From a virus, in the IMG/VR virus record IMGVR_UViG_3300050175_000061, positions 1-38,446 of that record: a stretch of DNA of 38,446 nucleotides; one strand, written 5' to 3'. This document shows, piece by piece, positions 1 through 8,329 of the stretch (positions are counted from its first letter, which is position 1; the number at the start of each line of letters is the position of its first letter). The notes beneath the pieces were generated by a model. It did not search any database. It saw only the letters and a list, made by a program, of their open reading frames with translations, and was not told the DNA's origin. A program made the translations under genes and the position numbers.

Positions 1-85
1 GTCGACTTTTTTACGCTTCAATTTTTTTTCAAAGTGGGGGACACTTATTTTCACAAGGAAAAACATAAATTTAAATTTTAGGAAT

Positions 86-412
86 ATGGGAGTAGAGGAG
101 ATCGCGGAAGATTTTATAAAGCACCATAAATTTAGCACGCCAGCTCAACTAAGTTTAGTAGCGATAATAAAAGACAACCTTAAAATAATAGAGGAGTCTA
201 AAACCGCGTTGGATACCGAATACCTTTTGAATGATACACCTTACGGAGTTATAAAAGCTCACGGTGCGTTGATTCCTCACCCTTGCTACAAGATGAAAGC
301 AGAGGCGCAGAAAGTAATACTTTCGTGTTTTAGACAGTTTGATATAAAACCCGAAGAGAAGGAAAAAGAAAAACCCAAAGGGCTTTCTAGCTTAATGAAA
401 AAAGCATCTTAG
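86..412 (+). CDS. terS: Terminase small subunit, P27-like
   Basis: This 108-residue protein is probably the DNA-recognition subunit of the packaging motor. It would bind phage DNA and hand it to the large terminase encoded at 840. The sequence fits the P27-type small terminase pattern: a helical N-terminus, a central G-x-x-x-PHPCYK segment near residues 60-68 and a final helix with FDIKPEE, followed by a Lys/Glu-rich tail. Length is at the short end for the family. The ATG at 86 follows an AT-rich leader without a clear Shine-Dalgarno sequence, as is usual in Bacteroidota. Position two genes before the large terminase supports the call. The family assignment comes from pattern and context and was not searched. 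Confidence 0.75.
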   Translation: MGVEEIAEDFIKHHKFSTPAQLSLVAIIKDNLKIIEESKTALDTEYLLNDTPYGVIKAHGALIPHPCYKMKAEAQKVILSCFRQFDIKPEEKEKEKPKGLSSLMKKAS

Positions 413-434
413 AAAACATAAACGTCAAGCAATC

Positions 435-839
435 ATGAACAGAGAAACAAGAAGGGGGATATACAAAGCTACCTCAAGCAATTTGGGGGGTAGCCCCAAA
501 GTAGATAAAGCAGTCAAAGCCATACAGGCAGAGAATGCAAAAGTGTTAGACTTCTTTGCGGAAAATATGTATAAAACTATCGGAAAAGAAAAGTACATAG
601 CTGTCGAACTTCTTCACAGAATGAGAGAAACAGTGGTCGATTCGCATGCAAAAGGTATTGGAGATAGACATAACGCAGTATCGAGGCTGTTAAATAAAAG
701 TATAAACACACTAATAGACTTGAGTGAGGTAAAAGGTCTTGACTACGTGGACATCGTAGACCTCAGAAAGGCACATGCAATAGTAAAAGCTTCGGCCTTG
801 ATGCCAGTCGAGTTTCCTGACACCCCTACAGAGGCCTAG
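435..839 (+). CDS. Hypothetical protein between terminase subunits
   Basis: A 134-residue, mostly helical, charged protein that I do not recognise. It has no membrane segment and no obvious catalytic motif. Residues 1-35 are basic and could bind nucleic acid, and the middle (about 40-100) is amphipathic helix. It lies between the small and large terminase genes, with its TAG stop directly abutting the ATG of the large subunit at 840, so the two are probably translationally coupled. A role in packaging, for example as a second DNA-binding or accessory terminase protein, is an inference from position only. Confidence 0.7.
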   Translation: MNRETRRGIYKATSSNLGGSPKVDKAVKAIQAENAKVLDFFAENMYKTIGKEKYIAVELLHRMRETVVDSHAKGIGDRHNAVSRLLNKSINTLIDLSEVKGLDYVDIVDLRKAHAIVKASALMPVEFPDTPTEA

Positions 840-2702
840 ATGAGAGTTGAGGACATAAAAGCTTTTAAGTATGCACAGGGCGTGCTATCAGGAGACACTA
901 TCGCGTGTAAACTGGTGGTAAAAGCTTGCGAACGCTTTATGTCCGACTTAGAAAACCCTAAATTCTATTTAGATTTAAACGAGGTGGAGCGCGTAACTTC
1001 TTTTTTCGAGAACATTTTAGTAGTGCCTGAGTTAAAAAGGACAGAGCCTTTACAACCGCCCCACGCTTTTTGGATTCAGCAAATCTATGGGTGGAAGATG
1101 GCAGACACAGGTTTGAGGCGGATAAACAACGCATACCTTCAATTTGCAAGGAAATCTTTTAAAACTTTTTACGCGGCTGGGCTTTCACTGTGCGAGACAT
1201 TACTAGGTAATGATGACTCCCCCTTCATAATGCAGGGTGCGAACACGCGTGATCAGGCAATGATTTGCACCAACATGACGGGTAAGATAATAATGGCCTC
1301 CCCAGAACTAAAGGAGCTGGTCAACTTAAAAAAAGGCATAGCGTCAGAAGATAAACCAATAAGCTTATTTGCATATAAAAAATTATACAACAGAATAGTG
1401 TACGAAGACGAGTCAAGGTTTGCGGAGATACAAGCCATGCCCAAAGACCCAGGGGATGGGGGGAACGCCTCCGTGGGAATAATCGATGAATTCCACGAGG
1501 CAAATTCTTCTGATCTTTTGGAGACGATAGAATCTGGACAAGGGCAAAGAGCAGAACCTTTGACTGTCATAATAACGTCCCCTGGACACAACAAGACGGG
1601 ACCATGTTACGCAAATGCCAGAAAGAAAAGCGTAGATATACTCAACGGTGTGGTAGAAGACGACCATCACCTATCCCTCATATTTGAATTAGATTCAGAA
1701 GAAGAGTACCAGCAGATAGCTAACGATATAAAACTAGACAGCCCCACAGGGCTTGCGAGGCTGCTGGAGAAATCTAACCCAATGATTCCCTATTCTAGCA
1801 CGCTATTGCCTTATCTTAAAAAAAGAATAAAGAAGGCCAACTTGGAAGGGGGAGCTACGGCGGTAAACATTAAAATAAAAAACGCAGGGCTTTGGGTAGA
1901 TGCAGCGCATGTTTGGATACCTTCCGACACGATAAAAAGAAACAATCACGGGTCAGAATATAGCGAGTTGATAGGAAAAAGATGTTTTTCAGGACTGGAT
2001 TTATCTGCGGGGATGGATTTGAATTCGTACGTGCAATTTTTTCCAGACTTCAAGGAGATTGAGATGCAAGCCCCTCGAATAAACAAGGATGGAAACCAAA
2101 CGCTCGTCTGTGAAAAAGTGAGCGTCCACGCTGTAAAAGCTATGTTTTGGATACCTAAGCATAAGATAGAGAGCGCTAAAAATGACGGGGTAGACTACCA
2201 AAAATACGTCGATGGCGGGTGGATAAAAGTGTTTGATGGCAACACAGTAGAATATGACAGGATAGCCAGAGACATAATTGAAGAGACTAGAAAGCACGAC
2301 ACTATGGTTTTTGGTGCAGACCCGAAATACCTAACGACAGGGGTAGCCTCGTATCTAAATTCCGAGGGACTCATTGAGCCAAACGGAGATTACCAAGGGC
2401 TATTGCCTGTTTCCCAAGGGTTCAACTTGACCGCTGCTACGGGGGAGGTAGAAATGTGGGCGGCAAACAGCAAATTAGAAATGTTCGGAAACCCAGTCCT
2501 AGAGATGTGCTTTGCCAACACTACATTACACTACAAAGACATGGTAGCCAAAGAGGGGGGCCTATCAGGTCACAAATACCCTTCAAAAGGGAAATCCAAC
2601 GGTCGAATAGATGGTGTTTCGGCACTTTGCACGGCGGTTTGCGAGTATTTAAGGCTGGGGCTTGCACCTCCAAAAACACAAAGTTTCATAGAGGTATGGT
2701 AA
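840..2702 (+). CDS. terL: Terminase large subunit
   Basis: The 620-residue ATPase-nuclease motor that cuts concatemeric DNA and pumps it into the prohead. Visible motifs are a Walker-A-like FARKSFKT near residues 102-109 (a variant lacking the usual glycine), a Walker B segment VGIIDEFHE near 211-219, and RNase-H-fold nuclease residues in SGLDLSAGMD near 384 and VFGADPKY near 490. A C-terminal segment DGVSALCTA near 591 is also typical of the family. The length is somewhat above the common 480-580. It acts with the small subunit at 86 and docks on the portal encoded at 2953. The ATG directly follows the previous stop codon. Confidence 0.93.
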   Translation: MRVEDIKAFKYAQGVLSGDTIACKLVVKACERFMSDLENPKFYLDLNEVERVTSFFENILVVPELKRTEPLQPPHAFWIQQIYGWKMADTGLRRINNAYLQFARKSFKTFYAAGLSLCETLLGNDDSPFIMQGANTRDQAMICTNMTGKIIMASPELKELVNLKKGIASEDKPISLFAYKKLYNRIVYEDESRFAEIQAMPKDPGDGGNASVGIIDEFHEANSSDLLETIESGQGQRAEPLTVIITSPGHNKTGPCYANARKKSVDILNGVVEDDHHLSLIFELDSEEEYQQIANDIKLDSPTGLARLLEKSNPMIPYSSTLLPYLKKRIKKANLEGGATAVNIKIKNAGLWVDAAHVWIPSDTIKRNNHGSEYSELIGKRCFSGLDLSAGMDLNSYVQFFPDFKEIEMQAPRINKDGNQTLVCEKVSVHAVKAMFWIPKHKIESAKNDGVDYQKYVDGGWIKVFDGNTVEYDRIARDIIEETRKHDTMVFGADPKYLTTGVASYLNSEGLIEPNGDYQGLLPVSQGFNLTAATGEVEMWAANSKLEMFGNPVLEMCFANTTLHYKDMVAKEGGLSGHKYPSKGKSNGRIDGVSALCTAVCEYLRLGLAPPKTQSFIEVW

Positions 2703-2881
2703 AGGCAGGAGATAAGTTTCTAGAGATGTACTACAGGACTAAGATAGCTAATGACAAGCTTAGATATGAGGCTGTAGTGAAGCAGTGGAGGGAAAATTAC
2801 GGGTTTGAAGCTCCCTACTCATCATACATATCTTTCAAAGTCAGGCAAGGGAAAATGATAAAAAACAAGAAATTAAACTAA
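2696..2881 (+). CDS. Small hypothetical protein overlapping the terL stop
   Basis: A 61-residue basic, helical protein (MVKAGDKFLEMYYRTK at its start). Its ATG lies inside the terL stop region, giving a 7-nt overlap that suggests coupled translation. The reading frame stays open upstream inside terL, but that extension is a shadow of terL; the first start compatible with a separate gene is 2696. The C-terminus is rich in Lys. It sits between large terminase and portal. I do not recognise the family. Confidence 0.6.
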   Translation: MVKAGDKFLEMYYRTKIANDKLRYEAVVKQWRENYGFEAPYSSYISFKVRQGKMIKNKKLN

Positions 2882-2952
2882 GTTTAACACACCATAGCCA
2901 AAGCCTGTCTATACTTGCAGTTCATAGTTGCAGTCCATAATTGTAATTGAGT

Positions 2953-4239
2953 ATGTACAAAAAGGAGGCGTTTTTTCAAAAGATATTCAGGGCGGTGGTT
3001 TACAATGGCAACTACCGTAGCCTGAATAACCCTAATACACCGATAAGCTCCTCAGCAGCGATGGAACTGTTCGGGATACAAGAGCAAGAGAGCGGAACGC
3101 ACGCAAGCAGAGAATCAGCACTGACTATATCAGCATACCACAGAGCCAATGAAGTCCTCAACCACACTTTGGCATCGCTACCTATATCAGTTTTCGAGAA
3201 GCAAAAAGACGGATCTAACAAGAAAATAGACCATGATTTAAACGATATATTGAAAAGGGAGTCAAACCCTTTGATGTCCGCTTTTTCATGGAAAGAACTA
3301 GGCCAAGGTCAGTTAAACACGGCAGGCAACTCGTATTCAAGGATAGAGTCCAACGCATCTGGAAGGATCACAGCGCTCTGGCCAGAAGTAGAAGGTGTAA
3401 CCCCCACAAGGAGTGGAAACAGAGTGGTTTACAAGTCCACAGACCTAAAAAACCCGATAAAATACGAGGACATGCTGCACATTCCTGGTTTCGGTTTTGA
3501 CGGAATCGTCGGAAAACCTAAGATACAATTGATGGCTGAATCTCTAGGCCTAGGCCTAGCTTATCAAAAATACGCATCGAGGTACATTAAAAATGACGCA
3601 TCGTCAAGAGTAGTACTTGTCGCAAAAGGTGACATTAGCGCGGAAGATTTGAAGACAAGCAGGGATAACTGGCAGGAGGCGAATGGAGGTAAGAACCAAG
3701 GGAAAGTAGCCTCAATAAGAGGTGATTGGGATGTAAAAAGTATATCAAGCACGCCATCAGATTCACAATTACTAGAAAGCCGCCAGTTTTCGGTCACCGA
3801 AATAGCACGATGGACAGGCGTACCGCCCCATCTACTATTCGACCTAAGCAGGTCTACTTATAATAACATAGAACATCAAATGACTGAGTTCGTTATGTTC
3901 ACAATTTTAGGCTGGTGTACGAAGTGGGAGCAGGAGATAAACAGGAAGCTGTTTTCGCCCAAACAAAAAAAATCAGGGAAATATTTCGTGAAGCACAATT
4001 TAAATGCCTTAATGAGAGCGGATTCAAAATCAAGAGCTGATTTATATAAAGCTTTGTCCCAAACCAGTGCTTTCTCTGCCAACGACATTTTGAAACTAGA
4101 AGACATGAATCCAGTAGAGGGTGGAGACAGAAGGTACACGCAAATGCAAAACATCCCGACTGACAGAGTAGACGAGTGGCTCGACGCAAAACTGCTACAA
4201 GGGATAAAAAATAATACGGATAACGATAACGTTGAGTAA
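2953..4239 (+). CDS. Portal protein, HK97 family
   Basis: A 428-residue portal subunit that would form the dodecameric ring at one capsid vertex through which DNA enters and leaves. HK97/lambda-type portal features are visible: the YHRANEVLNHTLASLP segment near 60-75, GNSYSRIE near 130, DMLHIPGFGFDG in the middle, the SVTEIARWTGVPPHLL motif near 280 and a C-terminal LKLEDMNPVEGGDRRY segment. I chose ATG 2953; a TTG at 2947 is in frame but is a weaker start. The upstream gap 2882-2946 contains two near-identical copies of TTGCAGTtCATA. The protease gene follows with its ATG 2 nt after the stop codon. Confidence 0.93.
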   Translation: MYKKEAFFQKIFRAVVYNGNYRSLNNPNTPISSSAAMELFGIQEQESGTHASRESALTISAYHRANEVLNHTLASLPISVFEKQKDGSNKKIDHDLNDILKRESNPLMSAFSWKELGQGQLNTAGNSYSRIESNASGRITALWPEVEGVTPTRSGNRVVYKSTDLKNPIKYEDMLHIPGFGFDGIVGKPKIQLMAESLGLGLAYQKYASRYIKNDASSRVVLVAKGDISAEDLKTSRDNWQEANGGKNQGKVASIRGDWDVKSISSTPSDSQLLESRQFSVTEIARWTGVPPHLLFDLSRSTYNNIEHQMTEFVMFTILGWCTKWEQEINRKLFSPKQKKSGKYFVKHNLNALMRADSKSRADLYKALSQTSAFSANDILKLEDMNPVEGGDRRYTQMQNIPTDRVDEWLDAKLLQGIKNNTDNDNVE

Positions 4240-4240
4240 C

Positions 4241-4864
4241 ATGAGTAAGGACAAAGATTATTTGGAGGCCATAGAGGGCGCAGAAAGGAGGTTTTTTAGT
4301 GGACCTGTGGAATTCAGAGAGTCTGGTGAAGGCTCGGGTGAGATAGAAGGAATAGCAGCCAAGGTAGGGACGACTTACGACATGGGCTGGTACAATGAGG
4401 AGATACTTGAAGGGGCATTCGACGAGGCTTTAGGCAGCGACATACGATGTCTATTCAACCACAACCCTAATAAAATTCTCGCTAGAACTAATTCTGGCAC
4501 GCTCAAAGTAAGCCTGTCACCCGAAGGACACCTAATGTACAAGTACAAAACGCCTGAAAGGCAGTACGCCAAAGATTTAGAGGATGCAGTGCGAACGGGA
4601 GATGTAGATCAATCATCTTGGGGTTTTACCATAAAGGAACAGAGGTGGGTTGAGAGAGACGGAGAGCCAGATTTACGGCAGGTAGTTAAAGCAGATATCA
4701 TATATGACGTATCACCAGTCACATATCCAGCCAACCCTGACACCACTGTTGCAAAGAGGAGCTTTGAAGCTATGAGAGAGGGAAAAGAAGCGGATAGAGT
4801 AGACAAGCAGCACCGCAGTAGAAAATTGAGATTGAATGAAATTAAATTAAACGAAAAACGATGA
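4241..4864 (+). CDS. Prohead protease, HK97 U35 type
   Basis: A 207-residue serine protease that would cleave the scaffold segment of the capsid protein during maturation. Family motifs are clear: the EEILEGAFDEAL segment, the catalytic His in LFNHNP near residue 71, the SSWGF nucleophile motif near 125, and VSPVTYPANPDTTV near 165, where the core ends. The Lys/Arg-rich tail after it may be removed by self-cleavage. ATG 4241 lies 2 nt after the portal stop; a TTG at 4232 overlapping the portal gene is less likely. The stop TGA overlaps the capsid ATG as ATGA at 4861, indicating coupling. Confidence 0.92.
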   Translation: MSKDKDYLEAIEGAERRFFSGPVEFRESGEGSGEIEGIAAKVGTTYDMGWYNEEILEGAFDEALGSDIRCLFNHNPNKILARTNSGTLKVSLSPEGHLMYKYKTPERQYAKDLEDAVRTGDVDQSSWGFTIKEQRWVERDGEPDLRQVVKADIIYDVSPVTYPANPDTTVAKRSFEAMREGKEADRVDKQHRSRKLRLNEIKLNEKR

Positions 4865-6090
4865 AAGTCAAGGAATTAAAAGAAGAAAGGAGCGGCATAT
4901 ATAGCCAAATGAAGGACATACAAGCCAACGCTGACAGAGAAAAAAGAAGCTTGTCGGAAGATGAGATGAAAAGATTTGACCTTTTGGACACGGAGTTTGA
5001 AGCTAAGTCTAGTGAAATAGAAGTGGCTGAAAAAATGGAGGAGAGGCAAGCGCTAATGGACTCCTTGGAAGGGGAGACACTCGAAGAGAGGTCTGCCGAA
5101 GTGGAAAGCAAAGAGGACAAGGTGGAAAAAAGGCAGAAGTCCTTCGAAAAGTATTTGAGACGAGGCATGAGCAGTCTCAACGTTGAGGAGAGAAGCCACA
5201 TACGAATGGCCAGTGTGGAGAATAGAGCGCAAACTACTCAAACGGGGTCGAGTGGAGGGTTCACTATCCCTACTCTAATGGCGGACAGAATATGGGTGGC
5301 TTTATTAGATTTTGGAGGTGCTAGAGCGATAAGTAATGTCATACGCACGTCAGGAGGAGAGCAGATTGATTACCCAACCACCAACGATACTGAGAATATA
5401 GGTGATCTACTTGCGGAAAATACGCAAACGCCAGAGCAAGATATCGAATTTGGAACAGTGCCATTGAACGCTTTCACTTTCACATCTAAGATGATAAAAG
5501 TACCAAATCAACTTTTGCAAGATTCTAAATTCGACATTTCTGCCCATATAGTGAGCGCTTTGCAAACAAGAATAGGCAGGTCTAACAACCAATATTTCAC
5601 GAACGGTACAGGATCAGGGCAGCCTACTGGCTTTCTAACCGCGGCGGTATCAGGGTTGACAGCAGCAAGTGCTACGGCGATAACTTTCGACGAGCTTATT
5701 GAGCTAGAGCATTCCGTTGGGTCGGCGTATAGAAAAGGGGCAAAGTTCACTTTTGCAGATTCCACTTTGAAAGCGATCAAGAAGCTGAAAGATGGCGATG
5801 GTAACTACTTGTGGCAAATGGGAGATGTCAAGTCAGGTGCGCCAGCAACCATAAATGGGTATCAATATGAGATAAATGACGATGTACCAGCAATGGCTAC
5901 AACGGCAAAAGCGGTAGCTTTTGGAGACTTCTCCAATTTCTTAATCAGAGACGTGGGAACGCCTTCTATTTTGAGACTGTCTGAGAGGTATGCAGATTTT
6001 AACCAGACGGCATTTGTTGTTTTCACACGATCCGATTCAGAGATGATCAACGCAGGGACAAACCCTGTGAAAGTCATAACTATGGGTTAG
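4861..6090 (+). CDS. Major capsid protein, HK97 fold
   Basis: A 409-residue capsid subunit. Residues 1 to about 115 are a highly charged coiled coil matching the delta (scaffold-like) domain that the neighbouring protease would remove. The mature part starts around TQTGSSGGFTIP near residue 125, a common HK97-type start. It is followed by a P-domain and E-loop region (GEQIDYPTTND; LLAENTQTPEQD), a conserved stretch with FTSKMIKVPNQLLQDS, and NGTGSGQPTGF. Order after portal and protease is canonical. Because a delta domain is present, no separate scaffold gene is expected and none is seen. Confidence 0.94.
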   Translation: MKVKELKEERSGIYSQMKDIQANADREKRSLSEDEMKRFDLLDTEFEAKSSEIEVAEKMEERQALMDSLEGETLEERSAEVESKEDKVEKRQKSFEKYLRRGMSSLNVEERSHIRMASVENRAQTTQTGSSGGFTIPTLMADRIWVALLDFGGARAISNVIRTSGGEQIDYPTTNDTENIGDLLAENTQTPEQDIEFGTVPLNAFTFTSKMIKVPNQLLQDSKFDISAHIVSALQTRIGRSNNQYFTNGTGSGQPTGFLTAAVSGLTAASATAITFDELIELEHSVGSAYRKGAKFTFADSTLKAIKKLKDGDGNYLWQMGDVKSGAPATINGYQYEINDDVPAMATTAKAVAFGDFSNFLIRDVGTPSILRLSERYADFNQTAFVVFTRSDSEMINAGTNPVKVITMG

Positions 6091-6121
6091 TTTTTAAGAG
6101 ACTTTAAAATTATAAATAGAG

Positions 6122-6289
6122 ATGAAAGTTAAATTCACAAAAGATTTCCCTTCGGTTGACGGGACCAAAGGAGATGAGAAGAAAGGCAGGTTCTACCCAA
6201 AAGACGAAGTGGTTGATCTACGCCCCTGTAATGCACAGGTGGCCATAGAAGCTGGTTTTGCTAACCCAGTGGTCAATAAAAAAAAGTAG
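6122..6289 (+). CDS. Small post-capsid protein, paralogue of the 7665 protein
   Basis: A 55-residue protein translated from ATG 6122, directly after the capsid gene. It begins MKVKFTKDFPSVDG and ends with an A-x-x-A-G-F-A-N-P pattern. Small proteins of this kind, with a KGDVVDLP-like core and a final segment resembling AxxLIxAGxAEP, are common right after capsid genes in tailed phages; their role is not established, though a head-tail or decoration function is often suspected. It resembles the protein encoded at 7665 (M-[KR]-[VI]-[KR]-FT start, basic middle, similar spacing), so the two may be paralogues. Too short for many gene finders. Confidence 0.65.
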   Translation: MKVKFTKDFPSVDGTKGDEKKGRFYPKDEVVDLRPCNAQVAIEAGFANPVVNKKK

Positions 6290-6326
6290 AGAAAGCGGTT
6301 TATTTACCAAATAAGATTCAATATAG

Positions 6327-6896
6327 ATGACAAGCCAAAGAACACAAGATCCTGAGGTAGAGCCAGTCAGCGTAGAAGAGCTGAAAGGTCACATTTATAT
6401 TGAATCTTCTTTTGACGATCTAAAATTGGCGCGGATTATTGCAGCGTCACGGCAGTATACCGAAGAATATACAGATAGATCCTTGATAACCCAGCAGTGG
6501 GTCATTCGATTGGACAAATGGCCTTGCAAAAAATACATATCCTTACCAAAAGGGTTGATCCAGAGCATAGATAGCTTCACATACCTCGACGAGGATGAGG
6601 AGGAGCAGACTTTGGAAGAAGATACAGATTATGTCCTAGAAAATATGGGAGATTCAGCTTTTTTAAGTCCTGTAGAATGTTGGCCTTCGGTGTTCGCAAA
6701 TAGAAAAGGGGTTATATCAGTGACATATAAAACAGGATACGGAGACGCAGCAGAAAACGTACCAGCGTGGGCTAAAGAGGCCATACTAGCAATGTGTGCA
6801 TCCACCTATGATAATGGTGCTACTGACACGTCAAGGATATTTAAAATGTTCAGTGACAGCCACAGGCTTCACTTTAACTACCACGCTAACGACTAA
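6327..6896 (+). CDS. Head-tail connector (adaptor), gp6/phiE125 gp8-like
   Basis: A 189-residue connector expected to form the ring under the portal. The N-terminus carries the family pattern VSVEELKGHIYIESSFDDLK, followed by I..ASRQYTEEYTDRSLITQQW and, later, ISVTYKTGYGDAAENVPAW near residue 130, all typical of the phage gp6-like connector group. Between them is an acidic loop (DEDEEEQTLEEDTDY). Location immediately before the head-closure gene at 6899 fits the standard portal-adaptor-closure-terminator gene order. No unusual feature was seen apart from the acidic loop. Confidence 0.85.
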   Translation: MTSQRTQDPEVEPVSVEELKGHIYIESSFDDLKLARIIAASRQYTEEYTDRSLITQQWVIRLDKWPCKKYISLPKGLIQSIDSFTYLDEDEEEQTLEEDTDYVLENMGDSAFLSPVECWPSVFANRKGVISVTYKTGYGDAAENVPAWAKEAILAMCASTYDNGATDTSRIFKMFSDSHRLHFNYHAND

Positions 6897-6898
6897 TC

Positions 6899-7264
6899 AT
6901 GGCACTAGAGCATTTGAACCCTTCGCGCTTAGACCGAATAGGCACTATAGCTACAGGCACTGGAGTAAACGTAGGAGGAGAGATATCCCTAGAATATACA
7001 GCGACATACGAAAATGTTCGCGCAAAGAAATTAAACCCCCTAAGATCTGGGGGCGGAGAAGAGTTAGAAGTTCGCCAAGACGTGGCCACGCAAGAAGTGT
7101 CATGGCAAATTAGAAGAGAAGACAGGGTTTTAGACGCTAAGCATAAGATATTCATAGTAGACGGGATGACGTTTAGCATAACGCAGGTGAGAGACTACAA
7201 GGGGTCTCGAAATTGGCTTGTCCTAGACACCATTTGGAAAGACAACTTTAACGTAGAGCTATAA
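6899..7264 (+). CDS. Head closure / head-tail joining protein
   Basis: A 121-residue beta-rich protein that would plug or close the DNA-filled head and join it to the tail. The arrangement is that of phage head-tail joining proteins (SPP1 gp16-like): a short N-terminus ending in a RLDRIG segment, a segment on variation of YENVRAKK, a central R-x-D-x-x-T-x-x-V-S-W-x-I strand, and a C-terminal GMTFSITQVRDYKGSRNWLV core. The stop TAA overlaps the next ATG at 7264 by one base, so expression is probably coupled. Family assignment is by pattern plus position. Confidence 0.8.
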   Translation: MALEHLNPSRLDRIGTIATGTGVNVGGEISLEYTATYENVRAKKLNPLRSGGGEELEVRQDVATQEVSWQIRREDRVLDAKHKIFIVDGMTFSITQVRDYKGSRNWLVLDTIWKDNFNVEL

Positions 7265-7668
7265 TGGATGAAATCATTTGGATATTGCAGAACAACACTG
7301 GAATAACAAGCCTTTTAGCTAACGGGTCATCTTCTGTCTACTCACTAGAAGTGCCTCAAGAAGAGCCTACTCCCCACATTGTGGTTGACGAAACGGACAC
7401 GGTCGCATACGATACAAAAGGGGCAGCCTCAAGTATCGATGATGTCTATGTACGCATTTTCACTATTTCAGACAAGAGAGCAGGCACAGGCGGTAGCAGC
7501 ACAATTGCCAACGTTGTCAGAGCTGAGATAGACGCTCTATCAGGCACATTCAATGGGGTTACGATAACGTCAATTAAATTTGACAACCAAGAAGTAACGC
7601 CAGAGGGTGAAGTGAACAAGAAAAGAATAGTTGTAGAACAGGAATACCTTTTAAAACGAAAAAGATGA
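7264..7668 (+). CDS. Tail completion / terminator protein, DUF3168-like
   Basis: A 134-residue protein matching the DUF3168 (gp17-like) tail completion pattern: N-terminal helix with IIWILQNNTGITSLL, then VYSLEVPQEEPTPHIVVDETD, a variable strand region, and a helix IANVVRAEIDALSG before FNGVTITSIKFDNQE and a basic end. These proteins cap the tail tube and contact the head closure ring. It lies between head closure (6899) and the tail tube gene (7915), the usual place. Start and stop overlap neighbours by a few bases. Confidence 0.8.
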   Translation: MDEIIWILQNNTGITSLLANGSSSVYSLEVPQEEPTPHIVVDETDTVAYDTKGAASSIDDVYVRIFTISDKRAGTGGSSTIANVVRAEIDALSGTFNGVTITSIKFDNQEVTPEGEVNKKRIVVEQEYLLKRKR

Positions 7669-7889
7669 GAATAAGATTTACTGAATCGTACATTGGGGAT
7701 AACCCAGCAGGTGTGAAAGGGAATTACAGGAAAGATCAATGTGTCGCATGCCCCAAGGATTGGGGGCTGTCCATTGTTAAAAAAGGTAAAGCTGTAGAAA
7801 TGGGCAGCGAAGAGTATTTGAAAGAATCAATTGAGGAAACATTCGAAGGATCAATTGAGGAAACATTTGAAGAACCAATTAAAGAATAA
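7665..7889 (+). CDS. Small repeat-tailed protein, paralogue of the 6122 protein
   Basis: A 74-residue protein overlapping the previous stop as ATGA. The N-terminal half (MRIRFTESYIGDNPAG, then basic residues, CVACPKDWG and KAVEMG) aligns loosely with the 55-residue protein at 6122, including the start pattern, a G/K-rich turn and a central Pro. The C-terminal third is an acidic tandem repeat, SIEETFEG / SIEETFEE / PIKE, encoded by two 24-nt DNA repeats and a partial third (7827-7886). No known function. The repeat number could vary between related phages. Confidence 0.65.
   Translation: MRIRFTESYIGDNPAGVKGNYRKDQCVACPKDWGLSIVKKGKAVEMGSEEYLKESIEETFEGSIEETFEEPIKE
7827..7886 (+). repeat. 24-nt tandem repeat, 2.5 copies, in coding sequence
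   Basis: Two copies of a 24-nt unit starting TCAATTGAGGAAACATT lie at 7827-7850 and 7851-7874, followed by a degenerate half unit to 7886. They are in frame and encode the acidic SIEETFEG-type repeats at the end of the 7665 protein. Copies differ at three or so positions, which suggests a fairly recent duplication. Confidence 0.85.
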
Positions 7890-7914
7890 ATTTTTAACGA
7901 TAAATAATTAAGAT

Positions 7915-8325
7915 ATGCCAAGCACGGGAGTAGCGGATGGCGGCAACATAGTGTTGCTGCTTGATACGGTTCAAATAGATCATTTAACCGAAAATAGTTG
8001 GGAGGAAACGGTTGAGACAAAAGATGCCACCACAAAGGATGGTAACGGAGCTAAAGAGTACATAGCGGGTGACATAAGCTTTACGGCGTCTGCATCTGTT
8101 CTTTTTGCGGAAGATGACACCACAGGTGTGACAGCGTTACGGACTGCTCAAAGAGCTAAAAGTCCAGTGACAGTCAGAAGAACTAGCGGTGTAACTGGGG
8201 ATGTGTACGCAGAGGGGTCATGCATAATTACGAGTGTGTCGGAATCAGCGCCTGACAGCGGGGTAGTCACCGCGTCTGTGAGCTTTCAAGGTACAGGAAA
8301 CCCATCAAATGGAACAGAATCGTAG
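7915..8325 (+). CDS. Major tail (tube) protein
   Basis: A 136-residue tail tube subunit of the TP901-1/phi13-like kind. Evidence is the small beta-rich sequence with GGNIVLLLDTVQI at the start, a TWEETVETKDATT-like segment (here NSWEETVETKDATTKDG), the GDISFTASASVLF strand, and VSESAPDSGVVTASVSFQGTG at the end, which is the usual closing strand of tube proteins. It stacks as hexameric rings around the tape measure. It lies directly upstream of the chaperone pair at 8330, as expected. A spacer of 25 nt separates it from the previous gene. Confidence 0.87.
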   Translation: MPSTGVADGGNIVLLLDTVQIDHLTENSWEETVETKDATTKDGNGAKEYIAGDISFTASASVLFAEDDTTGVTALRTAQRAKSPVTVRRTSGVTGDVYAEGSCIITSVSESAPDSGVVTASVSFQGTGNPSNGTES

Positions 8326-8329
8326 AGCA

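Noticed and set aside
1-85. Terminal direct repeat or cohesive end at the left end
   Set aside because: No copy of the first bases was found near the right end.
2456-2695. Upstream extension of the 61-residue gene inside terL
   Set aside because: It overlaps terL by about 240 nt in another frame and does not resemble a protein; ATG 2696 is sufficient.
2947-2952. TTG start for the portal gene
   Set aside because: ATG 2953 is two codons downstream and more likely; same reasoning for TTG 4232 (protease) and TTG 23213 (primase-helicase).
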